Assembly: GCA_046328115.1 (NCBI GenBank)
Contig: JAXLXE010000001.1
Location: 2,852,001-2,916,000, forward strand
DNA: 64,000 bases
Direction of reading: 5' to 3'
Source of the DNA: JAXLXE01 sp046328115
GTDB taxonomy: Bacteria > Chloroflexota > UBA6077 > JACCZL01
Shown here in pieces: positions 44,692 through 53,081 of this stretch. Position numbers and translations under genes: made by a program. Each line of letters begins with the position of its first letter. Position 1 is the stretch's first letter. The notes beneath the pieces were generated by a model. That model was not told the DNA's origin, made no database searches, and saw nothing but the letters and a program-made list of their open reading frames with translations.

Positions 44692-45852
44692 GTGAGAGTA
44701 ACCGGAGTAGACGTGAAGTTCGCCGCGCCCGGGCGGCGCTGCTGGGTGTTCGTGAAAGTGACCACGGACGAGGGTATCCACGGCTGGGGCGAGGTGGGCG
44801 TAGAGGGCAAAGAGCTCAGCGTGGCCGCGGCGGTCAAGGACCTGGCCCGCTACCTCGTGGGCAAGGACCCGTTCCGCATCGAGGAACACTGGCACCAGAT
44901 GTATCGCGGCGCCTACTGGGTGGGCGGGCCCGTCCTGAACTCCGCGATCAGCGGTATCGAGCACGCCCTCTGGGACATCAAGGGCAAGGCCCTGAAGCTA
45001 CCAGTCTGGGAGATGATCGGGGGGAAAGTACACGACCGAGTGCGAGCCTACGCAAACGGCTGGTTTCGCGACCCGGCGACCGGCCACACGGCCAGGACCC
45101 CAAAGGAGTTTGCACGCTACGCCGAGTCAGCCGTGAAGCGTGGTTACGGGGCGCTCAAGTGGGACCCGTTCGGCGGCGCGGGCCTGTTCATCGAGCAAGA
45201 CGACGCGGATCTCGCCATCGAGATCGTCCGCGAGGTGCGCAACGCGGTGGGCCCGCGCATCGACCTGCTGATCGAGGTGCACGGGCGCCTCTCGCCGGCG
45301 AACGCCATCCGGATTGGCCACCGCCTGGAGGAGTTCAACCCGTTCTTCTACGAGGAACCGGTCCCGCCGGACAACGTGGACGCGATGGCGTTGGTGGCGC
45401 GATCCGTCAAGATCCCAGTGGCCACGGGCGAGCGGCTGTTCACGCGCTGGGGCTTCAAGGATCTGATCCAGCAGCAGGCCGCGGCCATCATCCAGCCAGA
45501 CATCTGCCACGATGGCGGCATCATGGAGACCAAGAAGATCGCGGCAATGGCGGAGATCTACTACATCGGCCTGGCGCCCCATAACCCCAACGGCCCCATC
45601 TCCACAGCCGCCTCCGTCCAGGTGGACTGCACAACGCCGAACTTCCTGATCCAGGAGTACATCATTACGGACGAGCCGCTCTACACGGACATCCAGCAAG
45701 AGCCGTACCGAGTGGTGGATGGCTACTTCGAGATCCCCAACCGGCCGGGGCTGGGGATAGAGCTAAACGAGTCGTTGCTCAAGGACGAGCCGCCCACGTT
45801 CCACGACATGTACGAGATGGTGTCCAGCGCCCGCAAGTTCCGCCGGGACTGA
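44692..45852 (+). CDS. Mandelate racemase/enolase superfamily dehydratase, galactonate dehydratase-like
   Basis: 386 residues from GTG 44692 (VRVTGVDVKF); an ATG at 44656 is in frame with no better ribosome site. Enolase-superfamily layout: GGPVLNSAISGIEHALWDIK in the lid, YGALKWDPFGG with the Lys, metal ligands around LLIEVHGRLS, FYEEPVPPDN and ATGERLFTRWGF, and the base in GLAPHNPNGPI. The GERLFTRW and APHNPNGP segments resemble D-galactonate dehydratase (DgoD). It likely dehydrates an aldonic acid to a 2-keto-3-deoxy acid. It is the last gene after the second peptide-type importer, which may therefore bring in an acid-sugar compound. Confidence 0.87.
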   Translation: MRVTGVDVKFAAPGRRCWVFVKVTTDEGIHGWGEVGVEGKELSVAAAVKDLARYLVGKDPFRIEEHWHQMYRGAYWVGGPVLNSAISGIEHALWDIKGKALKLPVWEMIGGKVHDRVRAYANGWFRDPATGHTARTPKEFARYAESAVKRGYGALKWDPFGGAGLFIEQDDADLAIEIVREVRNAVGPRIDLLIEVHGRLSPANAIRIGHRLEEFNPFFYEEPVPPDNVDAMALVARSVKIPVATGERLFTRWGFKDLIQQQAAAIIQPDICHDGGIMETKKIAAMAEIYYIGLAPHNPNGPISTAASVQVDCTTPNFLIQEYIITDEPLYTDIQQEPYRVVDGYFEIPNRPGLGIELNESLLKDEPPTFHDMYEMVSSARKFRRD

Positions 45853-45864
45853 CAGCAAACGGGA

Positions 45865-45903
45865 CCGGACAGCCGCCTGCCCGCGCGTGCGGCGGCTGTC
45901 CGG
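45865..45903. terminator. Bidirectional terminator-like hairpin
   Basis: CCGGACAGCCGCC/GGCGGCTGTCCGG, a perfect 13-bp stem with a 13-base loop, between the convergent DgoD-like gene and the end of the nine-gene leftward operon. No clear T-run on either side. Confidence 0.55.
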
Positions 45904-45912
45904 ACTCTCGGC

Positions 45913-46371
45913 CTACGAACCTTCCGCGAACACCGTGGCCAGGTCTGACTCGGCGATCTCGCGGTCCTCCACATCCTCGATGGAGGCGAGCATCGCCCGT
46001 CCCAGATCCAGCCACCGGCCCGCCGCCGCACGGTCACCCGCAATGGCATGAGCGCGCGCCAGCGCCTCGTAGGCGCAGGCACGGTCAAACGCGCTGAGAC
46101 TGTGCGCGTCGCACAGCTCCAGACAGCGTCGGCCGTGATACTGGGATGCCTCCGGGAGACCGGCCACCGCGTAGACGCGTGCGATCTGCCACTCGCCGCG
46201 CGCCAGATTCACCGGCTCACCCACAACGCTCCAGTGGTAGCGAGACGCGTGCGCGGCGTGGATCATCTGGTCCGTCTCGAAGGGCGTGCGGGTGGGGTTG
46301 TCCAGAAACGTCCACGTGAGATTGAACAGTGCCGCGGCCTGCTGGCGATGCCACTGCGTGGTAGTCAGCAT
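45913..46371 (-). CDS. Small helical (TPR-like) protein of unknown function
   Basis: 152 residues from ATG 46371, with AGGAGGAG upstream. The protein is all helical: ASRYHWSVVGEPVNLARGEW, ASQYHGRRCLELCDAHSLS and RACAYEALARAHAIAGDRAA have the spacing of tetratricopeptide-like repeats. No catalytic motif. It is the last gene of the MoxR/VWA/ABC operon, 23 bases after the stop of the large VWA protein. It may be an accessory or scaffold protein of that machine, or simply a downstream passenger. Confidence 0.65.
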   Translation of the reverse strand: MLTTTQWHRQQAAALFNLTWTFLDNPTRTPFETDQMIHAAHASRYHWSVVGEPVNLARGEWQIARVYAVAGLPEASQYHGRRCLELCDAHSLSAFDRACAYEALARAHAIAGDRAAAGRWLDLGRAMLASIEDVEDREIAESDLATVFAEGS

Positions 46372-46394
46372 GGGCTCCTCCTGGCCGGCCTCGG

Positions 46395-49205
46395 TCACTC
46401 CTGGCGCGCCCGACGCTTGGCATCCAGCAGTCGGGCCCCGAGTGCGCTGGAGCTCTGCGTGCGGCCGCCAACAGGCCCAGACGGGCCCGCCGCCGTCTGC
46501 CCCGCCCGCGCGCGAGCCGCGGCGTCCACAGAGATCCGTCCCTTGGCCGCAAGCAAACGCGAGGCCGCCGGAGCGGCCACCTGGCGGGCGCGCCCGAACA
46601 CGCGATCAAGCGCGTAGCGCCAGGCGAGCTGGGCATCGAGCCAGCCCAGGCGGAGGCGCCGCACGGCCACGTCAAAAATGAACAGGACGGCTGCCGCCGC
46701 CAGGAACCACGGCCACAAGTCGCGTGGCTGTCCGTTGACCTCCTGGTCCAGCACGAACACACCGCGTGCGTCCGTGAGAACCCGCCCGCCGGACTCCCGG
46801 GCGATCTGCGATAGGAGCTCCGGGTTCGGCTTCAGAGACTGGTACTCCGGCGAATACCCCACCACGAATCCCGAGGGTCGATTGGCGCGCGGTGAGGCAG
46901 TCGGTCCTCCCACGGCGTCAGACTGGATGATGTTGACGAAGTAGGCACCTTCCAGGGCCGTGGGAATCTTTGCCTCGTAGCGGCCTGGCGCAACCTGCGG
47001 AAGCGGGATCTCGCGAAGCGCGTTGGTGGGGTCCACGACCGTCGCCCGCGTCTGGAGGAAGTTGTCAAACGACTTATCATCGTTGACAGCATCCACCGTC
47101 ACCCGGGCCATGCCGCCCTCTGGCGTGATCTGAACTTGCAGGTTTCGGTCCGCCGGATTTGGAATAGTCCGCTTTACCACCTGGGACCAGAAGCGGCTGA
47201 AATCTGGCCAGTTCAGCCAGTCCTGCGCCCAGCGGTTCTTGGCATCAGATGTCCAGGCAACCACGTGCCCCAGTCCGTACTGCCACTCAGACAGCACGGG
47301 GTCCGCCTGGCCAGACATGAGCAGCACCTGGCTGTTCGGCTTCGGCGTGGTGGAAACGTAGCCCAGCAGCGGCGGGAGCTTGCTCGCATCGATACCCTCC
47401 AGCATGGGGCTGGCGGAGACCGGCGCGGGGCGGAATGGCTCCTCCACGATGGCGGCTCTGGCCACCTCCTGGGTGTCCTTCACCAGCATCTGGGGCACGT
47501 CAAACGGATCGTTGCCCTCGAAGTAACGGCCACGGCCCAGTTCCGCCAGACGGCGCAGCAGGGCAAAGTCCGCATCAGAGCCCACGGCCACCGTGGAAAG
47601 GGTCACGTTGTTCACCAGCATCTCGCGCGTCAGGGCATCGTAGTCGCCACCCGTGCTGAGGCCGTCCGTCAGCAGCACGATGTGCTTCACCTTGGCCTCG
47701 CGTGACTGGATGTCGCGGTACGCCGCGTCCAGCGCGGGGAAGATGGCGGTCCCGCCACCGGGATTGATGGTGCCAATCTGCTGCTGAATCGCCGTTGGGT
47801 CTGAGATGAACTGGGTCTCCACCACCCAGCGGAAGGCATCATCAAAGGACAGCACGCCCACCTGGTCCTGCTCACTCAGCAGCTCAGCCGCGCGGATCGC
47901 GGCCTCCTTGGCAAGCTCCATTTTCGAGGCGCCGGGGCCCCCAGCCATGCTGCCGGATGCATCGATCACCAGCACCAGCGCGACGCTGGCGGTTAGTGTG
48001 CGGCCGCGCAGATCCATCCGGACCGGCAGCGCTTCTTCCAGCGGCGTCCGGTTGTAGCGTCCCACGCCGTAGCTCTTCTCCCCGCCGATCACCAGCAAGC
48101 CGCCGCCCAGGCTCTGGACGTAAGTGGTGATAGCCCGCATCTGCTGCAGGTTGAGCTGCGCGGCGGGCACGTTCGCCAGCACCACGCTCTCGTATCCCCT
48201 CAGAGTCGGGAGATCCACCACGGCGTTGTCCGCCACGCGCACGTCCACGTCCAGCCCCGCCGTCCGCAGCGCCTCAGCCAGGTAGCGAGTCTCTCCACTC
48301 TCGCCTTCCAATACCAGGATACGTGGCTTGCCCGTGACAAACGTGTAGCTGCCACCCTCGTTGTTCTGGACGTAGGTGTCATCGCGGCCCTCGATCTGGA
48401 CGCGGAAGAGGTGGAATCCCTGCGGGAGCGGCTCCTGGGGCAGGACCACGCTGTTCGTGCCGGCGGTGAGCTCCACGTTCTGAGACGCGATCAGGCGGCC
48501 GTCCGCCAGCAGGTGCACGCGGGCAGCCCCATCCACGTTGGAGTCCAGCGTCAGCGTAGCCGCGAACGTCTCGCCCTCTCGGACGAAAGCCGGCGTCTCA
48601 AGCCGGCGGACCAACACCTCCGCGCTCGGCGGCGCCGCCAGGGGGATCACCGACACCGGCACGTTGATCGCGCCCGCTATCCTGGCCTGGTCAATCGCCT
48701 TACCTACGTTCTCGGTGCCGTCAGACAGCACTACAAGCTTTCGGGCCATGGTGGTGGGAAGCGTGGCCAACGCCAGGCGAATGGCGCCGCCGATGTCCGT
48801 CTTGTCCGCGCCAGCAACGGAGCTGATCGGTTGAATCTGCCGGGACGAGCTGGGAGGCCGCTCCACCACGGACTGATCGCCAAACGCGATGATGGCCGCG
48901 AGATCCCGCTCTCCCATGCCAGCGATCGCCTCGCGCAGCAGCGCAAGCTGTCGTTCGCGGAGCTGCGGTGTGATGCTGTCCGAGACGTCCACCAGGAACG
49001 CCACCGCCTGGCGATCCGCGCGGCCTATCACGCGGGGGGACGCGGCGGCCGCGATCAGCAGGATGGCTACCGCCAGGCGCATGCCAAGCGCGAGACGGCG
49101 CCGCCTGGCCGGCAGGTACGTCCTGCTGTAGCGGCTGAGCAGCCAGAAGCCGGGTAACAGCGCGAGAAGCGCCAGTGCCCACGGCTGACCTAGCTCAAAC
49201 GTCAT
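46395..49205 (-). CDS. Large membrane protein with two VWA-type domains and a glutamine-amidotransferase-like domain
   Basis: 936 residues from ATG 49205, overlapping the previous stop by one base (TGATG). Two N-terminal helices (PWALALLALLPGFWLLSRY and GMRLAVAILLIAAAASPRVI) are followed by a VWA-like domain with MIDAS-type FLVDVSDSITPQ. A class-I-amidotransferase-like fold around residues 330-430 follows (TYVQSLGGGLLVIGGEKSYG). A second VWA domain has LVLVIDASGSMAGG. A C-terminal helix (LWPWFLAAAAVLFIFDVAV) and a basic tail complete it. VWA domains bind protein partners through Mg2+; MoxR ATPases commonly remodel or insert metals into VWA partners. It works with the next upstream VWA, DUF58 and MoxR genes. 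Confidence 0.85.
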   Translation of the reverse strand: MTFELGQPWALALLALLPGFWLLSRYSRTYLPARRRRLALGMRLAVAILLIAAAASPRVIGRADRQAVAFLVDVSDSITPQLRERQLALLREAIAGMGERDLAAIIAFGDQSVVERPPSSSRQIQPISSVAGADKTDIGGAIRLALATLPTTMARKLVVLSDGTENVGKAIDQARIAGAINVPVSVIPLAAPPSAEVLVRRLETPAFVREGETFAATLTLDSNVDGAARVHLLADGRLIASQNVELTAGTNSVVLPQEPLPQGFHLFRVQIEGRDDTYVQNNEGGSYTFVTGKPRILVLEGESGETRYLAEALRTAGLDVDVRVADNAVVDLPTLRGYESVVLANVPAAQLNLQQMRAITTYVQSLGGGLLVIGGEKSYGVGRYNRTPLEEALPVRMDLRGRTLTASVALVLVIDASGSMAGGPGASKMELAKEAAIRAAELLSEQDQVGVLSFDDAFRWVVETQFISDPTAIQQQIGTINPGGGTAIFPALDAAYRDIQSREAKVKHIVLLTDGLSTGGDYDALTREMLVNNVTLSTVAVGSDADFALLRRLAELGRGRYFEGNDPFDVPQMLVKDTQEVARAAIVEEPFRPAPVSASPMLEGIDASKLPPLLGYVSTTPKPNSQVLLMSGQADPVLSEWQYGLGHVVAWTSDAKNRWAQDWLNWPDFSRFWSQVVKRTIPNPADRNLQVQITPEGGMARVTVDAVNDDKSFDNFLQTRATVVDPTNALREIPLPQVAPGRYEAKIPTALEGAYFVNIIQSDAVGGPTASPRANRPSGFVVGYSPEYQSLKPNPELLSQIARESGGRVLTDARGVFVLDQEVNGQPRDLWPWFLAAAAVLFIFDVAVRRLRLGWLDAQLAWRYALDRVFGRARQVAAPAASRLLAAKGRISVDAAARARAGQTAAGPSGPVGGRTQSSSALGARLLDAKRRARQE

Positions 49206-51070
49206 CAGCTTCTCCGGTGGAACCAGAACCACTCAACGAGCAGCAGCGCGATCGCCGGCGGCACCAGCCAGAACCACACCTCACGCTGAACCGTCACCAG
49301 CTCCAGTGCGTTTCCGGCACCCGCCCGGGGAATTGTCGGTACCCGGGGCCTGATGTCCGAGACGCGATCGGCCGAAACGTTCACCGCGAACACGTCCTCA
49401 CCAATGGTCTGCCCAGCCGCTCGCTGCGAGACCTGGTAAAGCCCTGGCTCGTCCGTCTGGTCGTAGGCCAGTGAAGGGCCATCCGGCTGGATGATCTGGA
49501 CGGGGCCGCTTGGACGGCGAATGTGAAGCTCCTCCACCTGCGGCATCGCGGTGATGGGAATGGGTTCCCCCGGCCTGAGCTCGCGCACACCCGCCTGGCC
49601 CGCCGGCTCCAGGTAGCCCACGATGTTCGCCACCAGGATTGGGAACGCCGCGGAGAGGGGCAGGTTGGATTGCCGCACGTCAAAAGGGATCACGACGGTT
49701 CGGCGACCTTCGCGTTCGCCCGCCAGCAGAAGCGGTCCGTCGTCAGCCTCCGCCAGCACCCGCGCCCAGGAGGGAACGGCCAGGCGCTGCGCCCGCGCGA
49801 TCGCCACCTCGCGCAGATCCACAAACCGCAGCAACGGATCATCTCGCTCCCACTGCCGTACGCGGGGGCGCCGCATCTCGCCCTCAATGGAAAGCAGCGC
49901 AGACTCCGGCGGGTTGATCAAAAGCGTGCCGCTGGGGGGGAGCGCCTCCGGCAGGAACCCGTCAAACACGACCACGTCGTACTGCTCCGAGTCCACGGAG
50001 AAGTAGCGTCTTGGCGCCACCCTGAACACTTCCGTGTTGGGCAGGAGCCCCAGCACCTTCTCCAGGAACAGGTTCCCCTGGGAGACCAGCAGGAGCTGCG
50101 AGGCCCGGCGGACGTCCAACACCGCGAACGCGGCATTGTCCACCGGGAATATATCCGTCCCGGCGAGCCGCGCCTCAACCGTGCGCGAGCCCGGCGGGAG
50201 ATCCTCGAAGACGAACTGCTGCTCACCACCACCTGGCAGCTCAACCTGGCGGCTCTGGGCGAGTGTGCCGTCAACCTGAAGCGCCAGCGTTGACCTCGCG
50301 AGCTGATCACCAAAATTGTGGACGCGCGCATACACCTGGAACTGGTGCATGTTGCGCGGGTCCGGCCTCGCGGAGAGCGCCGTGATACCCACGTTCTCCG
50401 CGCTCACACCCACGGGCTTGAACTCCACTTCCAGCGAACCGAGCTGCGCAAGCGCCGCCTCATTGAGCCCACCGGCCGACTCGATGGATGCACCATCCGT
50501 AAACACGTAAGCGCGGAGCTTGTTCTTCTCGCTGTTGAGGGATCCTGCCAGGCTCAGCGCCTGCACCATGTCCGCCGCGTCGAAACCGGGTTGTGCGCCG
50601 GCCAGGCCGCGCTCAGCCGCAAGACGATCAGTGGTGGAGGGAACCAGCACGCGCGGCTGACTTAGCGCCAGGACCACCGTGATGATGGAGCCTTCGCTCA
50701 GCCCACGGATGCTGTCCAGCGCCGCGTTTCTGGCAGCGTCAAACCGAGAGGGCTGGACATCCGTGGCGCGCATGCTGGCGGAGCCGTCCAGCACGATCAC
50801 CGCGTGGATTGCCTCCTGAGCTTGAACGGCAAAGAAGGGCCGGGCCAGCGCGAGCACCGTGAGCGCTACCACCAGTATCTGCAACACCATCAGGACGCTC
50901 CAGTGGAATCGCTGCCACGGCTCGTGCGCCGCCAGATCTCGCAGCAAGTCCTGCCAGAGGTAGGTGCTGCTGACGGTCACCTCTCGTCGACGCACCTTGA
51001 GCAAGTAGAAGAGCACGATGATGGGAATGAGAATCCCCATCCCGAGGAGTGCCGGAGCGGCCAGGCTCAC
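49205..51070 (-). CDS. BatA-type VWA membrane protein
   Basis: 621 residues, GTG or ATG start overlapping the DUF58 stop (4 bases). The N-terminal BatA (aerotolerance) segment holds two helices (LLGMGILIPIIVLFYLLKV and VLMVLQILVVALTVLALARP), followed by a VWA domain with MIDAS VIVLDGSASMRATD. The middle is beta-rich (Ig-like), with an amidotransferase-like segment, and the C-terminus has a helix (VWFWLVPPAIALLLVEWFWF). Members of the Bat group sit in the membrane and couple MoxR ATPase activity to envelope processes. Tight overlaps on both sides indicate stoichiometric production with DUF58 and the larger VWA protein. Confidence 0.87.
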   Translation of the reverse strand: MSLAAPALLGMGILIPIIVLFYLLKVRRREVTVSSTYLWQDLLRDLAAHEPWQRFHWSVLMVLQILVVALTVLALARPFFAVQAQEAIHAVIVLDGSASMRATDVQPSRFDAARNAALDSIRGLSEGSIITVVLALSQPRVLVPSTTDRLAAERGLAGAQPGFDAADMVQALSLAGSLNSEKNKLRAYVFTDGASIESAGGLNEAALAQLGSLEVEFKPVGVSAENVGITALSARPDPRNMHQFQVYARVHNFGDQLARSTLALQVDGTLAQSRQVELPGGGEQQFVFEDLPPGSRTVEARLAGTDIFPVDNAAFAVLDVRRASQLLLVSQGNLFLEKVLGLLPNTEVFRVAPRRYFSVDSEQYDVVVFDGFLPEALPPSGTLLINPPESALLSIEGEMRRPRVRQWERDDPLLRFVDLREVAIARAQRLAVPSWARVLAEADDGPLLLAGEREGRRTVVIPFDVRQSNLPLSAAFPILVANIVGYLEPAGQAGVRELRPGEPIPITAMPQVEELHIRRPSGPVQIIQPDGPSLAYDQTDEPGLYQVSQRAAGQTIGEDVFAVNVSADRVSDIRPRVPTIPRAGAGNALELVTVQREVWFWLVPPAIALLLVEWFWFHRRS

Positions 51071-51966
51071 CGCAGCACCCCCCGCCGGCGCAGATGGTCG
51101 AACAACACCGTCTCCAACCGTTCACCGGTTTGGATCCGTTGATACACAACCCGGTGTCGTCCGCAGAACGCCTCAATGGCCTGGGTCCACGTGCGAAAGC
51201 GGGCCTGGTACCGGTCCAGCGCCTCCTGGTTGAGGGTGATGGCCACCTCACTCCCGCTCTCGGAGTCGATCAGCGTCAGGTCACCGCTCAGCGTGGGATC
51301 GACCTCCTCCGGCGCGAGGAGATGCAGGAGGATCACCTCGAACCGCCGATCGATCAGGCGCTTGATACCCAGCTCAAACCGGGGCGTGAGCAGATCCGTG
51401 ATCAGGACGGCGAGGCCGGGAGTGCCGCGACGCGCGTACGCCTCCAATGCTCCGTCAAGATCCGTCTCCGCGGAGGACATCCCATCCACCTGGGCGCGTT
51501 CACGCTCTCGCTCCAGAAACTTGAGCAGGGCGGCTAGCTGGGGGCGGCCCCAGGCGGGCCCAAAGGTGGCCGTAGACGAGCCGGCCACGGTTCCCACCAC
51601 CAGGCGGCTGGCGCCTGCGAGAATGATGTAGCCCAGCGCCGCCGCTAGCCTGCTAGCGTATTCGCCCTTGGATGGGGTCCCCCACTCCATCGATCGGCTC
51701 GTATCCACCAGGACGTGGGCGGTCAGGACCTCCTCTTCCTCGAACTGCTTGATGTAGAGCTGTCCGGATCGGCGATAGATGTTCCAATCCACCTGGCGCG
51801 GCTCGTCTCCAGGCACATAGTGGCGGTAGTCCACGAACTCAATGGACGTGCCCTTGTGCACGCTACGGCGATCGCCTTTGCCATAACCGGCCAGGCGCCT
51901 CCGGCTCACCAGCGACAGGCGCTCCAGTCGCTCGAGAAACGCCCCCTCGATGAGCGCTGCCGGCAC
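51067..51966 (-). CDS. DUF58 domain protein (VWA-like)
   Basis: 299 residues, GTG start three bases after the moxR-type stop. DUF58 signatures: GDRRSVHKGTSIEFVDYRHY, VPGDEPRQVDWNIYRRSGQL and the MIDAS-like HVLVDTSRSMEWG. No membrane helix, so it is cytoplasmic, probably docking to the membrane VWA proteins. DUF58 proteins nearly always accompany MoxR ATPases. It overlaps the next gene by 4 bases. Confidence 0.9.
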   Translation of the reverse strand: MPAALIEGAFLERLERLSLVSRRRLAGYGKGDRRSVHKGTSIEFVDYRHYVPGDEPRQVDWNIYRRSGQLYIKQFEEEEVLTAHVLVDTSRSMEWGTPSKGEYASRLAAALGYIILAGASRLVVGTVAGSSTATFGPAWGRPQLAALLKFLERERERAQVDGMSSAETDLDGALEAYARRGTPGLAVLITDLLTPRFELGIKRLIDRRFEVILLHLLAPEEVDPTLSGDLTLIDSESGSEVAITLNQEALDRYQARFRTWTQAIEAFCGRHRVVYQRIQTGERLETVLFDHLRRRGVLR

Positions 51967-51969
51967 GCG

Positions 51970-52959
51970 CTACTCCTCGCGCGTAGACGTGAGGATCTCC
52001 TGGATCACCCGATCCGCCGTGACGCCATCCGCATCCGCCTCAAAGTTCAGGATCACGCGGTGGCGCAGCGCGGGCAGGGCAACCGCGCGCAGATCTTCAA
52101 AGGCAACGTTGAATCGGCCTTCCAGGATGGCGCGGATCTTAGCGCCCAGCACCAGGGACTGGAGCCCGCGCGGGCTCGCACCGTACCGCACGAATCGCTT
52201 AACGGCGTCAGGCGCATCTGGACGCTCCGGGTGCGTGGCCGTGGTCAGGCGAACCGCGTACGCCAGGACGGGGCGAGCAATGGGTACTTCGCGGGCCAGC
52301 TCGATCATGGACAGCACGGTTGGCCCATCCGCCACGGAGCGCGCCTCCGGCCGATCCGTCCCGGTGGTTCGCTCCGCGATCATCAGGAGCTGCTCGTCCG
52401 TGGGATAGGTCACGTGCAGCTTGAAGAAGAACCGGTCTAGCTGGGCCTCCGGAAGCGGGTAGGTCCCTTCCATCTCGATGGGGTTCTGCGTAGCCATCAC
52501 GAAGAACGGCCGCTCCAGCGAGTAGCTGGTCTTTGCCACCGTCACCCGCTGCTCTTGCATCGCCTCGAGCAGAGCGGATTGGGTCTTTGGAGTGGCGCGG
52601 TTGATCTCATCCGCCAGCACCAGATTGGCGAACAGCGGTCCCGGCTGGAACTGAAATGCCCGAGCGCCGGCCTCCTCTGACATCACCGTGGTCCCGGTGA
52701 TGTCCGCCGGCATCAAGTCCGGCGTGAACTGTACGCGGCTGAACGAGAGGTCCAGCACATCGCTGAGGGTGCGCACCAGCATGGTCTTTCCCAGCCCGGG
52801 CACGCCCTCCAGCAACGCGTGCCCACCCGCCAGCACGCACGTCAAAATCCCGCGTACCACCTCATCCTGGCCCACAATGACCTTGGCGATCTCTTCCTCG
52901 ATGGCGCGGGCGGTGGCAATGAAGTCAGCGGGTACGAGCTGGCTTGGAGCTACGGCCAT
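51970..52959 (-). CDS. MoxR family AAA+ ATPase
   Basis: 329 residues. Walker A LEGVPGLGKTMLVRTLSDV near residue 50, Walker B NLVLADEINRATPKTQSALL, and sensor-1 region ATQNPIEMEGTYPLPEAQLD with the arginine-finger context LDRFFFKL. MoxR proteins are chaperone-like ATPases that mature or remodel VWA-containing partners, here presumably the three VWA/DUF58 proteins downstream. A 122-base gap separates it from the coiled-coil membrane gene, the largest gap in the operon, so an internal promoter is possible though no good one is seen. Confidence 0.95.
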   Translation of the reverse strand: MAVAPSQLVPADFIATARAIEEEIAKVIVGQDEVVRGILTCVLAGGHALLEGVPGLGKTMLVRTLSDVLDLSFSRVQFTPDLMPADITGTTVMSEEAGARAFQFQPGPLFANLVLADEINRATPKTQSALLEAMQEQRVTVAKTSYSLERPFFVMATQNPIEMEGTYPLPEAQLDRFFFKLHVTYPTDEQLLMIAERTTGTDRPEARSVADGPTVLSMIELAREVPIARPVLAYAVRLTTATHPERPDAPDAVKRFVRYGASPRGLQSLVLGAKIRAILEGRFNVAFEDLRAVALPALRHRVILNFEADADGVTADRVIQEILTSTREE

Positions 52960-53081
52960 TTCAGACTCTTTCTGGGCTGTTGATATCAGGTGGCTGGGGG
53001 TATGGCGGCTGTGGACTGCGGCTCAAAGGAAGGGTACCGGCCCCATCCGCGGCCACACTAGAAATCCTTCAGGAGGGGCGG

